Source: Arthrobacter sp. 131MFCol6.1
Lineage (GTDB): Bacteria; Actinomycetota; Actinomycetes; Actinomycetales; Micrococcaceae
DNA: 64,000 bases
NCBI RefSeq assembly: GCF_000374925.1
Contig: NZ_KB895546.1
Location: 171,389-235,388, forward strand
Reading direction: 5' to 3'
Shown: positions 46,231 through 53,996 of the stretch, one piece after another
How positions within the stretch are numbered: position 1 is the stretch's first letter
Layout: every line of letters starts with the position of its first letter
Position numbers and translations under genes: made by a program
Notes under the pieces: generated by a model
The model's input: only the letters and a program-made list of their open reading frames with translations
Databases searched by the model: none
What the model was told of the DNA's origin: nothing

Positions 46231-46359
46231 GTATGATCACACCCCTTTGGCCCTTGACGGCTGCACCCCGTTTGAGGACCATCACAATCATTAGGACTGT
46301 GCCTGGCTGGGGGCATCTTCCTGCCCTGACTGCACTCCCGACCTGCAAGAAGGACCCTC

Positions 46360-47568
46360 ATGCCGATGGTCTGGATCCGCGCATCATTCCGCCGGCTCAC
46401 GGCCGCAATCCTCGCCGTCGTGCTCGCCGCCGCCCTCGGCGGCTGCATCCCCGGGCCGAAACCTCCGGCGCCGGTGTCGCCCGATTCCGGCTACCGGGCC
46501 GTGCTCGAACAGTTCAGCAGGAGATTGCTCGACGACGGCGCCTCGGCCGTCCTCATCCAGGTCCGTGTGGGCGGGGACGAGTGGTCCGCGGCCTACGGGG
46601 TCCGAAACCTGAACAGCCCGTCCCGGGCCGAGATAACGGACCCGGTGCACATCGGCGGCGTCACCAAGTCCATGGTGGCCGTCTGCGTGCTCAAACTGGC
46701 CGAGGAGGGCCGGCTGGAGCTGGACGCGCCGGTCAGCACCTACCTGCCGGAGTTCAACAAGGTGATGCACCCGCCGGGGCCGGTCACAGTCCGCCAACTG
46801 CTGCAGCACCGCTCCGGCATGCCGTCCGTGGACGGGCCATTGTTCGATCCGGCCACGGTGCGGAAAGCCCTGACCACCAAGGTGAGCCTGGCGGATCTGC
46901 TGGCCATGGCGGGACGGATCTCCTGGCAGGCGAAGCTGGCCCAGGGATTTGAGTACTCCAACTCGAATTACATTGCCTTGGCGCTGATCGTCGAGCGCCT
47001 CACCGGCCGGCGGATCGGCGAGGTGATCAGCACCGACATCATCGAGCCGCTGGGCTTAAGCGAGACCTTGATGACGGCGGCCGGCCCGGCGCCGTCCTCC
47101 ATGGTCCACGGCTACATCGCCTTGGACCGCAAACAACTCGACGTCACCTATCCGGCCGCCCAGATCGACAACGCCGCCGGCGGCATGGTGTCCTCCGTGG
47201 CGGACGTGAATACGTTCTACCGCGCGCTGCTGCAGAACAAGCTGCTCAAACCGGCCACGATCACGCAAATGGAAAGCCCGCTCTACGCCCGGTACGGACT
47301 CGGCGTGGTCCGCTGGAACGATCTGTGCACCAACGATTTCTACTACGGCCATCCCGGCGACGTGCCCGGCTACGGCACCATCACCATGACCAGCGCGGAC
47401 GGAACCCGGCAGCTCACCATGGCCGTGGCCTACCCGCCTGAGCCGCTCCCGCGCGGCGACACCCACATCCTGCACCAAATGGAGTCCATCGCGGAGGACA
47501 CCCTCAACGCCACCTGCAAGACCGGGCCGACCGGGCCGCTGAACAATGCCGCAGGCAGTCCGGGCTAA
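46360..47568 (+). CDS. Beta-lactamase-fold (serine hydrolase-like) lipoprotein with the nucleophile replaced
   Basis: 402 residues. The signal peptide ends in LGGC (Cys29). The class C/DD-peptidase fold (PF00144) is clear: VTKSMVAVCVLKLAEEGRLELDAPVSTYLPE, LLQHRSGMPS, the Tyr-Ser-Asn motif in FEYSNSNYIALALIVERLTG, and the His-x-Gly motif in YGHPGDVPGYGT. The Ser-x-x-Lys nucleophile site reads GVTK: Gly100 (GGC at 46657-46659) replaces the serine. The enzyme is therefore probably not a standard acyl-serine hydrolase; it may be a binding protein. AGAAGGA precedes the ATG by 6 nt. A single-gene unit. Confidence 0.88.
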   Translation: MPMVWIRASFRRLTAAILAVVLAAALGGCIPGPKPPAPVSPDSGYRAVLEQFSRRLLDDGASAVLIQVRVGGDEWSAAYGVRNLNSPSRAEITDPVHIGGVTKSMVAVCVLKLAEEGRLELDAPVSTYLPEFNKVMHPPGPVTVRQLLQHRSGMPSVDGPLFDPATVRKALTTKVSLADLLAMAGRISWQAKLAQGFEYSNSNYIALALIVERLTGRRIGEVISTDIIEPLGLSETLMTAAGPAPSSMVHGYIALDRKQLDVTYPAAQIDNAAGGMVSSVADVNTFYRALLQNKLLKPATITQMESPLYARYGLGVVRWNDLCTNDFYYGHPGDVPGYGTITMTSADGTRQLTMAVAYPPEPLPRGDTHILHQMESIAEDTLNATCKTGPTGPLNNAAGSPG

Positions 47569-47578
47569 CGGCCGCCGG

Positions 47579-47648
47579 TGCGGCAATCGGCCGTAGCAGT
47601 GGCAATCGGCCGTAGTCCTGACAATCAGCCGTTGCTCTGACCATCAGG
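47579..47648. repeat. Imperfect tandem repeats of 19-21 bp
   Basis: GGCAATCGGCCGTAG occurs twice and a degenerate third unit (GACAATCAGCCGTTG) follows, in the gap between the lipoprotein and the HNH gene. Confidence 0.5.
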
Positions 47649-47673
47649 CAGAGGTGACTGCGACAATGGGCAG

Positions 47674-48615
47674 ATGACAGCAATCATCCTCGTCTGGAAC
47701 CCCGACGAATGGAACGATTGGACCTACCCAGCCGTGCTGGAGGAGGTCGCCGAAACGGGCAGGCACCTGGCCAGCTGGGGCGTCGGGACTGGTCTCGGAA
47801 GCGGACCAGGCAGCGCGGCCGGCACGGACGCCGCCGGGGCTGCTTCCTCCGGCGCGGACGCGTGGCTGGTGCTCCAGGGCCGCCACGGGTGCGGCCTGAT
47901 CGGCCACGGCGTTATCGTCTCGGAACGGCCGGCTCCCCGCGTCCAGGCACCGGACTCCGCGAGCGCCGCCCAGCCCGGCACACAGCCCGGCGCACAGGAC
48001 GCATCCGCGCTCTGCATCCAGGTGGACTTCGACGCCCTCCTGCCCGCCGGCGACCAGATCCCGCCCGGGGTCCTCGCCGAGGCCGTGCCCGGCATCGACT
48101 GGGAAGCCCTGCACGGCCCCGCGATGGCTGTCGACTCCGCCGTCGAGCCCCTGCTCCGCGGACTCTGGGGCGAGTTCGGCCCGGTGCCGGCGGACCCCAC
48201 CCAGCCCGTGCCCGGCACCGTCCCGGCGGCGGCGGTCACCCGGGTCGAAGTCATCAAGTACGAACACAGTCCGGACGCCCGGCGGGTCTGCGTCGCCCAC
48301 CACGGGACCAGTTGCGCCGCGTGCGGATTCTCGTTTGAAATCGCCTACGGCGAGATCGGCAAGGACTTCATTCCGGTCCACCACCTGGTCCCGGTGTCAC
48401 AGCTGGGCAGCAGGTATGAACTGGACCCCGTCACAGACCTCGTCCCGCTCTGCGCCAACTGCCACGCCATGGCGCACCACGGGGTGCGGACCCCGCGCAG
48501 CGTCGCCGAGCTGCGCCGGATCATGGCCGCCGCCGGGTTCCTGACCGGACAGTCCGTGACCCCGGAGCAGCTCCAGGCCCAGCAGGACGCCCGGCGGATC
48601 CTGGAACAGCACTAA
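47674..48615 (+). CDS. HNH endonuclease with a PUA/EVE-like N-terminal domain
   Basis: 313 residues. The N-terminal part begins AIILVWNPDEWNDWTYPAVLEEV and has a reader-like pattern with WLVLQGRHGCGLIGHGVIVSE. A Gly/Ala/Ser-rich low-complexity insertion (about 40-60) interrupts it. The C-terminal HNH domain (about 200-270) has CAACG...DFIPVHHLVPVSQLG...DLVPLCANCHAMAHH: two CxxC zinc pairs and the catalytic His-His. This architecture fits modification-dependent (McrA-like) or base-modification-sensing endonucleases. No methylase lies alongside, in keeping with a type IV restriction enzyme. Function inferred. Confidence 0.82.
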   Translation: MTAIILVWNPDEWNDWTYPAVLEEVAETGRHLASWGVGTGLGSGPGSAAGTDAAGAASSGADAWLVLQGRHGCGLIGHGVIVSERPAPRVQAPDSASAAQPGTQPGAQDASALCIQVDFDALLPAGDQIPPGVLAEAVPGIDWEALHGPAMAVDSAVEPLLRGLWGEFGPVPADPTQPVPGTVPAAAVTRVEVIKYEHSPDARRVCVAHHGTSCAACGFSFEIAYGEIGKDFIPVHHLVPVSQLGSRYELDPVTDLVPLCANCHAMAHHGVRTPRSVAELRRIMAAAGFLTGQSVTPEQLQAQQDARRILEQH

Positions 48616-48656
48616 CAGCACTATCAGCCCTAACGGCAGCGACGACCGCGGCCAGC

Positions 48657-50174
48657 TCAGGCGGACCACACCTCGCGGAACTTGCCGCTGCGGTCCAGCC
48701 GGGGCGGCTCATCGCTAAACCGGACGTCGACGCCGGCGGCGCCCTGGGCCGCGAAGAAGGCACCCAGGCGCTCCCCCACCGCTGTCCGCACGGCCGCCGT
48801 CGCGGCCTCCGGCCAGAGCTCGAGACGCACGGTGAGCGAACCCGGCCCGGTGCGGATCGCCTGGAACCGGCGGACGCCGGCGGTCTCCTCGATCACCGTG
48901 CCCAGCGCCAACGGCAGCACGGTCACCACTTTGCCGTCCAGCCCTGTCCCTTCCAACCTTGTCCCGTCCGACCCCGTCCCGTCCAACCCCGTCCCGTCCA
49001 ACCCTGTCCCGTCCGACCTTGTCCCGTCGGCGGCAGCGAAGCTCAGCACGTCGCCGCTGCGGCCCTCGACCCGCAGCGTGGGAAACGGGCTGCCGCAGGC
49101 GCACGGGCCGGCAGACAGCTGCACCCGGTCGCCCAGGTTGTAGCGGATCAGCGGCTGGACGCGGTTGGCCAGGTTGGTGACCAGCACCGTGTGGGAGAGC
49201 TCGCCGGGCGGCACGGGCCGGAAGGCGTCGTCCACCGGCTCCACGATGGTCCAGTCCGCGTTGACGTGCAGCAGTCCCTGCCGGCAGCGGCTGGTCAGGG
49301 CGAGCACCTCCGAGGCAACGTAGCGCGCGCTGACCCGGCAGCCGAGGGCCGCCTCGATCTCGGCCGCGGCGTGGGCCGCCAGGCTCTCCCCGGACGCGAC
49401 CGCCAGGAGCGGATGGATCCGGAGCCGTCCCGCCTGCTGTTCGGCGGCCAATTGCACCATGGCGCTCGGATACCCGTAGAGCACGGTCGGCTGGAAGTCG
49501 TTGAGGTCCGCCACAAGGTCCGGGAGCGGCCGGAGCACGGAGAACACGCGCACCCGGCGGGCGATGCGGGGGCTGCGCCGGCGAGCGGCTTCGGTCAGCA
49601 CGACGCCGGCAAAGTGGTCCCCGTCTGCGATCAGCGCCGCGGCCCGCAGCCCCCGGCGCAGGAAAGCCCGCGCCTCCTTAGCCGCCATCAAGGTCCGCCG
49701 TTCACGGATCGGGCCCAGGAGACTGGCCACCAGCTGCGAGGTCCGGTCATGGACCAGGACCGCGGGTTCACCGGTGGACCCCGACGTCGTCACCACCAGG
49801 TACTTTCCGCGGTAGAGGCTGCCGATCCGCGAGAGGTCACCCAGCAGGTCCTGCTTCAGCCCGGCGAGCGTGATGTGGGGGTCGGTCACCCAGTCATCGA
49901 AGTTCTCCATGAGCTCCCGCTTGCCCACCGGCGGCAGCTCCCCTAAATACGTGGCCAGATCCTTGGCCGTGTCCGTGGCCCGGTCCGGGACCGTGTCCGG
50001 GACGTCCCGGTACAGCCTGCGGTAGTAAGGCGAGGAGGACCGTGCGCACTCAACCAGCGCGGCGAGCCGGTCCCGTTGCCGGCGGGTGATCTCATCCTGG
50101 CTTGCCCGCCCGGCCCGCCAGATGTCCCACGCGATCCCGGTGGTCCGTGTCATCCCGAGGGGAGAGCCTCGCAT
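48657..50174 (-). CDS. PaaK/phenylacetate-CoA ligase-like adenylate-forming enzyme with a pentapeptide repeat
   Basis: 505 residues. The adenylation signature is VTTSGSTGEPAVL; the family's YGYPSAMVQLA and EGRSGDVLSF segments and the C-terminal RSGKFREVWS with the catalytic Lys are present. It is unlike PaaK itself in lacking a phenylacetate operon, so the acid it activates is unknown. After the RSGD region it carries the tandem pentapeptide DGT(G/R)(L/S), six copies, not expected in the family. ATG 50174 is used for its AAGGGGG site; GTG 50177 and ATG 50153 are alternatives. It is convergent with the HNH gene. Confidence 0.85.
   Translation of the reverse strand: MRGSPLGMTRTTGIAWDIWRAGRASQDEITRRQRDRLAALVECARSSSPYYRRLYRDVPDTVPDRATDTAKDLATYLGELPPVGKRELMENFDDWVTDPHITLAGLKQDLLGDLSRIGSLYRGKYLVVTTSGSTGEPAVLVHDRTSQLVASLLGPIRERRTLMAAKEARAFLRRGLRAAALIADGDHFAGVVLTEAARRRSPRIARRVRVFSVLRPLPDLVADLNDFQPTVLYGYPSAMVQLAAEQQAGRLRIHPLLAVASGESLAAHAAAEIEAALGCRVSARYVASEVLALTSRCRQGLLHVNADWTIVEPVDDAFRPVPPGELSHTVLVTNLANRVQPLIRYNLGDRVQLSAGPCACGSPFPTLRVEGRSGDVLSFAAADGTRSDGTGLDGTGLDGTGSDGTRLEGTGLDGKVVTVLPLALGTVIEETAGVRRFQAIRTGPGSLTVRLELWPEAATAAVRTAVGERLGAFFAAQGAAGVDVRFSDEPPRLDRSGKFREVWSA
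48944..49028 (-). repeat. 15-bp tandem repeats in the PaaK-like gene
   Basis: About six 15-bp units related to GTCCCGTCCAACCCC (plus strand) encode DGTGL-type pentapeptides in frame. The copy number could vary without a frameshift. Confidence 0.8.
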
Positions 50175-50177
50175 CAC

Positions 50178-50512
50178 CCATCACCCCCTTCACGGGCAGG
50201 CACTCCTGGCCCCGGCCCGCCCCCGCTCACCCAGACAGGCAGGCTCTTTCAAACCCTGCCGCGCCCGCACCCTCTTCCACGCTGGCACGGCGGCGGAGGC
50301 TCCCAACAGGGGCTTTAGGCACCGGCGGGACTTGGGCGTACGCCCGGACACCATCGAATTGCTGGACTTCCCGGCCGGAAGCACCACAGACTGTGTACAA
50401 CAGCTGGCTGGGCGGCGTGGGAATTCCTGCCTCCAGGCCGGCCGGGGACTACCAGCAGCATCGTTTGGGGCTTTGCTTAATATCTTTTCCACCGCCGTGA
50501 AAGGACCTGGTT
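50178..50512. other. Intergenic region between PaaK-like and flotillin genes
   Basis: No coding frame or strong hairpin was recognised over most of this 335-nt stretch. A -10-like TAATAT lies at 50478-50483 in a short AT-rich patch, 30 nt before the flotillin start, with no good -35. Confidence 0.4.
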
Positions 50513-51949
50513 ATGCCGGACTTGTCATTTTTGTATCCGCTCATTTCGATCATCCTGGGGGCGGTCGCCGTCGTCGGCGTTATCTGGGTGGCAACAAAAC
50601 TGATGTGGAAGGTGGCGGAACCGAACGAGGCCCTGATCATCTCCGGGCTGACGCGCGGCACGCTGGAAACCCGGGAGGGGATGGACTTCAAGATCGTCAC
50701 CGGCAAGGGCGCCCTGGTGCTGCCGGGCCTGCAGACCGTGCGGCCGCTGTCCCTGACGCTGAACGAAACCGAGCTCAAGGTCTCCTGCGTCACTTCCCAG
50801 GGCATCCAGGTGATTGTCGACGGCGTGGTCATCTACAAGATCGGCGATGCCCCGCCGTTCATTGCCAACGCCGCACGGCGGTTCCTGGGCCAGCAGCCCA
50901 AGATGGAAAGCCAGGTATACAACGTCTTCGAAGGCCACCTGCGCTCGATCATCGGCAGCATGACGGTCGAGGAAATCATCCGCGAGCGCGACAAGCTGGC
51001 CTCCCAGGTCCGCAGCGCCAGCGGCGTCGAAATGGAGAAGCTGGGGCTCGTCGTCGACTCGCTGCAGATCAAGGACCTGCAGGACCCCACCGGCTACATC
51101 CAGAACATCGCCAAGCCGCACATCGCCCTGGTCAAGATGGAGGCCCGCATCGCGGAGGCCACCCGGAACCGCGAGGCGGCGGAAAAGGAAGCGGAGGCCG
51201 AGGCCATGATCGCCGACGCCCGGAGCGTGTCCGCGATCCGGCAGTCCGAGGCCCAGGCCAACGCCGAGCGCGCCAAGGCGAACGCGGCCCAGGCAGGGCC
51301 GCTGGCCGACGCGACGGCCCGCCAACTGGTGGTGGTCCAGGAAACCGAGGTGGCCAAGCTCGAGGCCGACCGGGAGGAACAGAAACTGCAGACCACCGTC
51401 CGCAAGCCCGCCGACGCGAGGGCGTACGCCAAGCGCACCGACGCGGAAGGCCAGAAATCCGCGGACATCAGCGCGGCCGAGGCGCTGGCCCGGCGCACCG
51501 AGCTCGAGGCCCAGGCCAACGCCCGGCGGACCGAGGTGCAGGCGCAGGCGAACGCGACGGCGGCAGCAGCAGCGGCCGGGGCCACCAAGGTCACCGGCGA
51601 GGCCGAGGCCGCCGCCACGAAGGCCCGCGGCGATGCCGCTGCCTCCGCCATCAAAGCCAAGGCACTGGCCGAGGCAGAGGGCATCAAGGCCCGTGCCGAA
51701 GCCCTGGGCACCAACCAGGAGGCCGTCATCTCCCAGCAGCTCGCCGAGAACATGCCGGCGATCGTGGCGGCGGCGGCCGAGCCGTTTGCACACGTCGGCC
51801 AGATGACCGTCCTCAACGGCGGCGAAGGGGTCAACCGGATGATCGGCGGTATTTTGGCACAGGTGGGCGACTACCTCCCGGCGCTCTCCACGGCCCTCAA
51901 AAATACCCGGGATGGCGGCAAACGGCCGGCGAAGGCGCCCGAGGCGTAG
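50513..51949 (+). CDS. Flotillin-like SPFH-domain membrane protein
   Basis: 478 residues. One N-terminal membrane helix (about 5-27), an SPFH domain (about 30-190: EPNEALIISG...GKGALVLPGLQTVRPLSLTL...SQGIQVIVDGVVIYKIGD), then a long charged coiled-coil with repeated Glu-Ala (AEKEAEAEAMIADA, KARGDAAASAIKAKALAEAEG) and a short C-terminal tail. This is the YuaG/FloT layout. Such proteins scaffold membrane microdomains. AAAGGA precedes the ATG. The NfeD-like protein encoded 67 nt downstream is its usual operon partner. Confidence 0.93.
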   Translation: MPDLSFLYPLISIILGAVAVVGVIWVATKLMWKVAEPNEALIISGLTRGTLETREGMDFKIVTGKGALVLPGLQTVRPLSLTLNETELKVSCVTSQGIQVIVDGVVIYKIGDAPPFIANAARRFLGQQPKMESQVYNVFEGHLRSIIGSMTVEEIIRERDKLASQVRSASGVEMEKLGLVVDSLQIKDLQDPTGYIQNIAKPHIALVKMEARIAEATRNREAAEKEAEAEAMIADARSVSAIRQSEAQANAERAKANAAQAGPLADATARQLVVVQETEVAKLEADREEQKLQTTVRKPADARAYAKRTDAEGQKSADISAAEALARRTELEAQANARRTEVQAQANATAAAAAAGATKVTGEAEAAATKARGDAAASAIKAKALAEAEGIKARAEALGTNQEAVISQQLAENMPAIVAAAAEPFAHVGQMTVLNGGEGVNRMIGGILAQVGDYLPALSTALKNTRDGGKRPAKAPEA

Positions 51950-52015
51950 GGACGGCCGTGCGCGCGGAGAGCCGGAGGACCTGATGAACTGGGATTCTGA
52001 TGTAATGGGGTTCTG

Positions 52016-52255
52016 ATGCATAAGGATGTTGACCGGAGCCTGACCGGAAAGATTGGGCGCGTCACCGGACGGATCGGCCCGGGCACCATCGGCGAGGTCA
52101 TGCTGCCCGTCCGCGGCGGAACCAGTGCCTTCCACGCGCACCCCTTCGACAAGACCAGCGTTTTCGCCGTCGGCGAGCAGGTCCTGGTCATCTATTTTGA
52201 GCCGCCGCAGACGGTGTTTGTGGACGAACTTCCGGATGTCCTCAAGGGCGACTGA
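52016..52255 (+). CDS. Small NfeD-like (OB-fold) protein partnered with flotillin
   Basis: 79 residues forming one predicted OB-type barrel: LTGKIGRVTGRIGPGTIGEVMLPVRGGTSAFHAHPFDKTSVFAVGEQVLVIYFEPPQTVFVDEL. It resembles the C-terminal soluble domain of NfeD/YuaF but lacks the membrane helices and serine-peptidase part, so it is a stand-alone OB partner. It starts 67 nt after the flotillin gene, and the pairing is what supports the name. Confidence 0.75.
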   Translation: MHKDVDRSLTGKIGRVTGRIGPGTIGEVMLPVRGGTSAFHAHPFDKTSVFAVGEQVLVIYFEPPQTVFVDELPDVLKGD

Positions 52256-52320
52256 CCCCTCTGGACGGTAGGAGGCGACGGGCGTATTCTGAAGTTCCGT
52301 AGCCTCTGGAGGTATTTCTG

Positions 52321-52407
52321 ATGGAAGGCAACAAGCGCGCGCGTTGCGGTCCGGTTTCCGGCATCCGTGCCCGCTTCCCGGTCGGCAACTGGCCCGACCC
52401 GCTGTAG
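52321..52407 (+). CDS. Candidate 28-codon leader peptide
   Basis: ATG with GGAGG 9 nt upstream opens a 28-codon frame (MEGNKRARC...GNWPDPL, stop TAG at 52405). TATTCT at 52282-52287 is a possible -10. The peptide is basic, has one Cys and no membrane segment. It is not recognised. It lies in a 386-nt gap before the glycosyltransferase, followed by the hairpin at 52465-52490, so a leader role or a small protein are both possible. Nothing else was seen in the gap. Confidence 0.4.
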   Translation: MEGNKRARCGPVSGIRARFPVGNWPDPL

Positions 52408-52464
52408 CTCGACTTTCGTCATGCCGTCCGGCACCGCTGCTTCGTGGGGTTTGCGCCGTGGACG

Positions 52465-52490
52465 CATGGCCGCGCTGGCTTGCGGCCATG
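52465..52490 (+). terminator. Hairpin between the small ORF and the glycosyltransferase gene
   Basis: CATGGCCGC (52465-52473) pairs with GCGGCCATG (52482-52490) around an 8-nt loop. Confidence 0.4.
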
Positions 52491-52641
52491 TGAGGGTGCC
52501 CGGCTAGTTCCCGGCAATCGCCCGCCTTTCTGCCCGCCCGTGGCGGTTCCCTCCTGAGTTCGCCCACCTGTTAACCCACTCTTCCCCTCCCGGCCACGCC
52601 TGCTCCCCCGCGCCGCAAACCGCCGCCCGCACCGTGGAGGG

Positions 52642-53814
52642 GTGAGGATCGCAATCGTCGCCGAATCATTCCTGCCGCTCATGAACGGGGTCACCCACTC
52701 CATCCTGCGCGTGCTGGAGCATCTGCAGGAGCGCGGGGACGAGGTGCTGGTGATCGCACCGTCCACGCAGGACACGGAGGTACCGGACGAGGTCTATGGC
52801 GCCCACGTCCTCCGGCTCCCCTCGGTCCCGCTGGCCGGCTATGCGAACCTGCGGGTGGCGATGGGCGGTGTGTATCGGGTCAAGCGAATCCTTGCCGACT
52901 ACGCGCCCGACGTCGTGCACCTCGCGTCCCCGTTCGTGCTCGGCTGGCGGGCAGCGCAGGCCGCCCACCAGCTCGGAATCCCCACGGTCGCCATCTACCA
53001 GACCGAGGTGCCCGGCTATGCGGGGCGCTACGGTGTCCCGTTTCTGGAGAACTGGGCCTGGAACAGGGTGGACCAGATCCACATGCTGGCCTCGCGCACC
53101 TTGGTCCCTTCCACTTTCGCGCTCAACCAGCTCCGCGGCCGCGGCATTCCGCGCGTGGATATGTGGCGGCGCGGCGTGGACACGCAGCGGTTCAACCCCG
53201 CGAAGCGCGACGCCGGCTGGCGGGCTTCCGTGGCGCCCGGCGGCGAGCGCCTCATCGGCTACGTGGGCCGACTGGCGGCGGAGAAGCAGGTGGAGGATCT
53301 GGCGGTGCTGGCGGATGTTCCCGGGACCCGGCTGGTGATCGTCGGCGACGGGCCCCTGCGGCCCGCATTGGAAGCTGCCCTGCCGCAGGCGGTCTTCACC
53401 GGGTTCCTCGGCGGCGACCACCTCGCCCGGGCAGTGGCGTCCTTCGACCTCTTTGTCCATCCCGGCGAGTTCGAGACCTTCTGCCAGACCATCCAGGAGG
53501 CCATGGCGTCCGGTGTGCCGGTGGTGGCCACGGGCCGCGGCGGCCCGCTGGACCTCGTAGAGAACTCACGGACCGGCTGGCTGTACGAGCCCGGCGACCT
53601 CGCCGGGTTCCGTGCGCGGGTGGTGGACCTGATGGGCGACGACGCCAAGCGCCGCGCGTTCGCCGCGGCCGCGCACGCCTCGGTCCAGGGCCGGACGTGG
53701 TCCGTGCTCGGCGCCGAACTCGTTTGCCACTACAAGGCCGTTATCGGTGAGTCCCAGGTGGGCCGCTCCCCCCACGTTGCCCTATCACTTGGGGATGCCA
53801 AACCGGGGTTTTGA
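52642..53814 (+). CDS. Glycosyltransferase family 4, mannosyltransferase-like
   Basis: 390 residues, GT-B fold. The N-terminal acceptor domain starts MRIAIVAESFLPLMNGVTHSILRVLEHL; the C-terminal nucleotide-sugar domain has YVGRLAAEKQVEDL, LVIVGDGPLRPAL and the E-x7-E motif in GEFETFCQTIQEAMASGVPVVATGRGG. It resembles GDP-mannose-dependent alpha-mannosyltransferases (MgtA/PimB type) of actinobacterial glycolipid synthesis. GTG is the first conserved codon; the GGAGG next to it is very close, so start efficiency may be low. The last 13 or so residues (HVALSLGDAKPGF) are encoded by a dispersed repeat (53775-53837). Confidence 0.88.
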   Translation: MRIAIVAESFLPLMNGVTHSILRVLEHLQERGDEVLVIAPSTQDTEVPDEVYGAHVLRLPSVPLAGYANLRVAMGGVYRVKRILADYAPDVVHLASPFVLGWRAAQAAHQLGIPTVAIYQTEVPGYAGRYGVPFLENWAWNRVDQIHMLASRTLVPSTFALNQLRGRGIPRVDMWRRGVDTQRFNPAKRDAGWRASVAPGGERLIGYVGRLAAEKQVEDLAVLADVPGTRLVIVGDGPLRPALEAALPQAVFTGFLGGDHLARAVASFDLFVHPGEFETFCQTIQEAMASGVPVVATGRGGPLDLVENSRTGWLYEPGDLAGFRARVVDLMGDDAKRRAFAAAAHASVQGRTWSVLGAELVCHYKAVIGESQVGRSPHVALSLGDAKPGF

Positions 53815-53837
53815 GCACCCTAGGTGATAGCGCAACG
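53775..53837. repeat. Dispersed CTATCAC/GTGATAG palindrome, copy 4, overlapping the glycosyltransferase 3' end
   Basis: CGTTGCCCTATCAC (53775-53788) pairs with GTGATAGCGCAACG (53824-53837) with one mismatch. The left arm lies inside the glycosyltransferase reading frame and supplies its last codons, so the repeat replaced or extended the original C-terminus. Confidence 0.8.
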
Positions 53838-53924
53838 GGGCGGTTGGTCCTCCCACCCGGGCAGGGATCCGGCGCCGCCCACGTGTTGACACCCTCTTGA
53901 CACCCAAGGGAGGCTTCCGGCGCC

Positions 53925-53930
53925 TATGAT
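53925..53930 (+). promoter_or_regulatory. TATGAT -10 of the first GGDEF-EAL gene
   Basis: TATGAT is followed by TTCCC; two TTGACA copies (53886 and 53897) lie upstream, with the nearer one 22 nt away, longer than ideal. The same TATGATT element precedes the second and third paralogues. Confidence 0.45.
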
Positions 53931-53951
53931 TTCCCGATGGGAGGGTTCTAA

Positions 53952-53996
53952 ATGTCTCGTTGGTGGTCTCAGGTTCGCACGGCGGTAGCCGGGTGA
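53952..53996 (+). CDS. 14-codon ORF coupled to the first GGDEF-EAL gene
   Basis: ATG 53952 with GGGAGGG 6 nt upstream encodes a 14-residue peptide (MSRWWSQVRTAVAG) whose TGA overlaps the GTG at 53993 (GTGA). It has by far the best ribosome site in this region, while the PAS-GGDEF-EAL frame has only TTG or GTG starts without one. It probably acts as a translational relay. Whether the peptide has its own role is unknown. Confidence 0.5.
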   Translation: MSRWWSQVRTAVAG

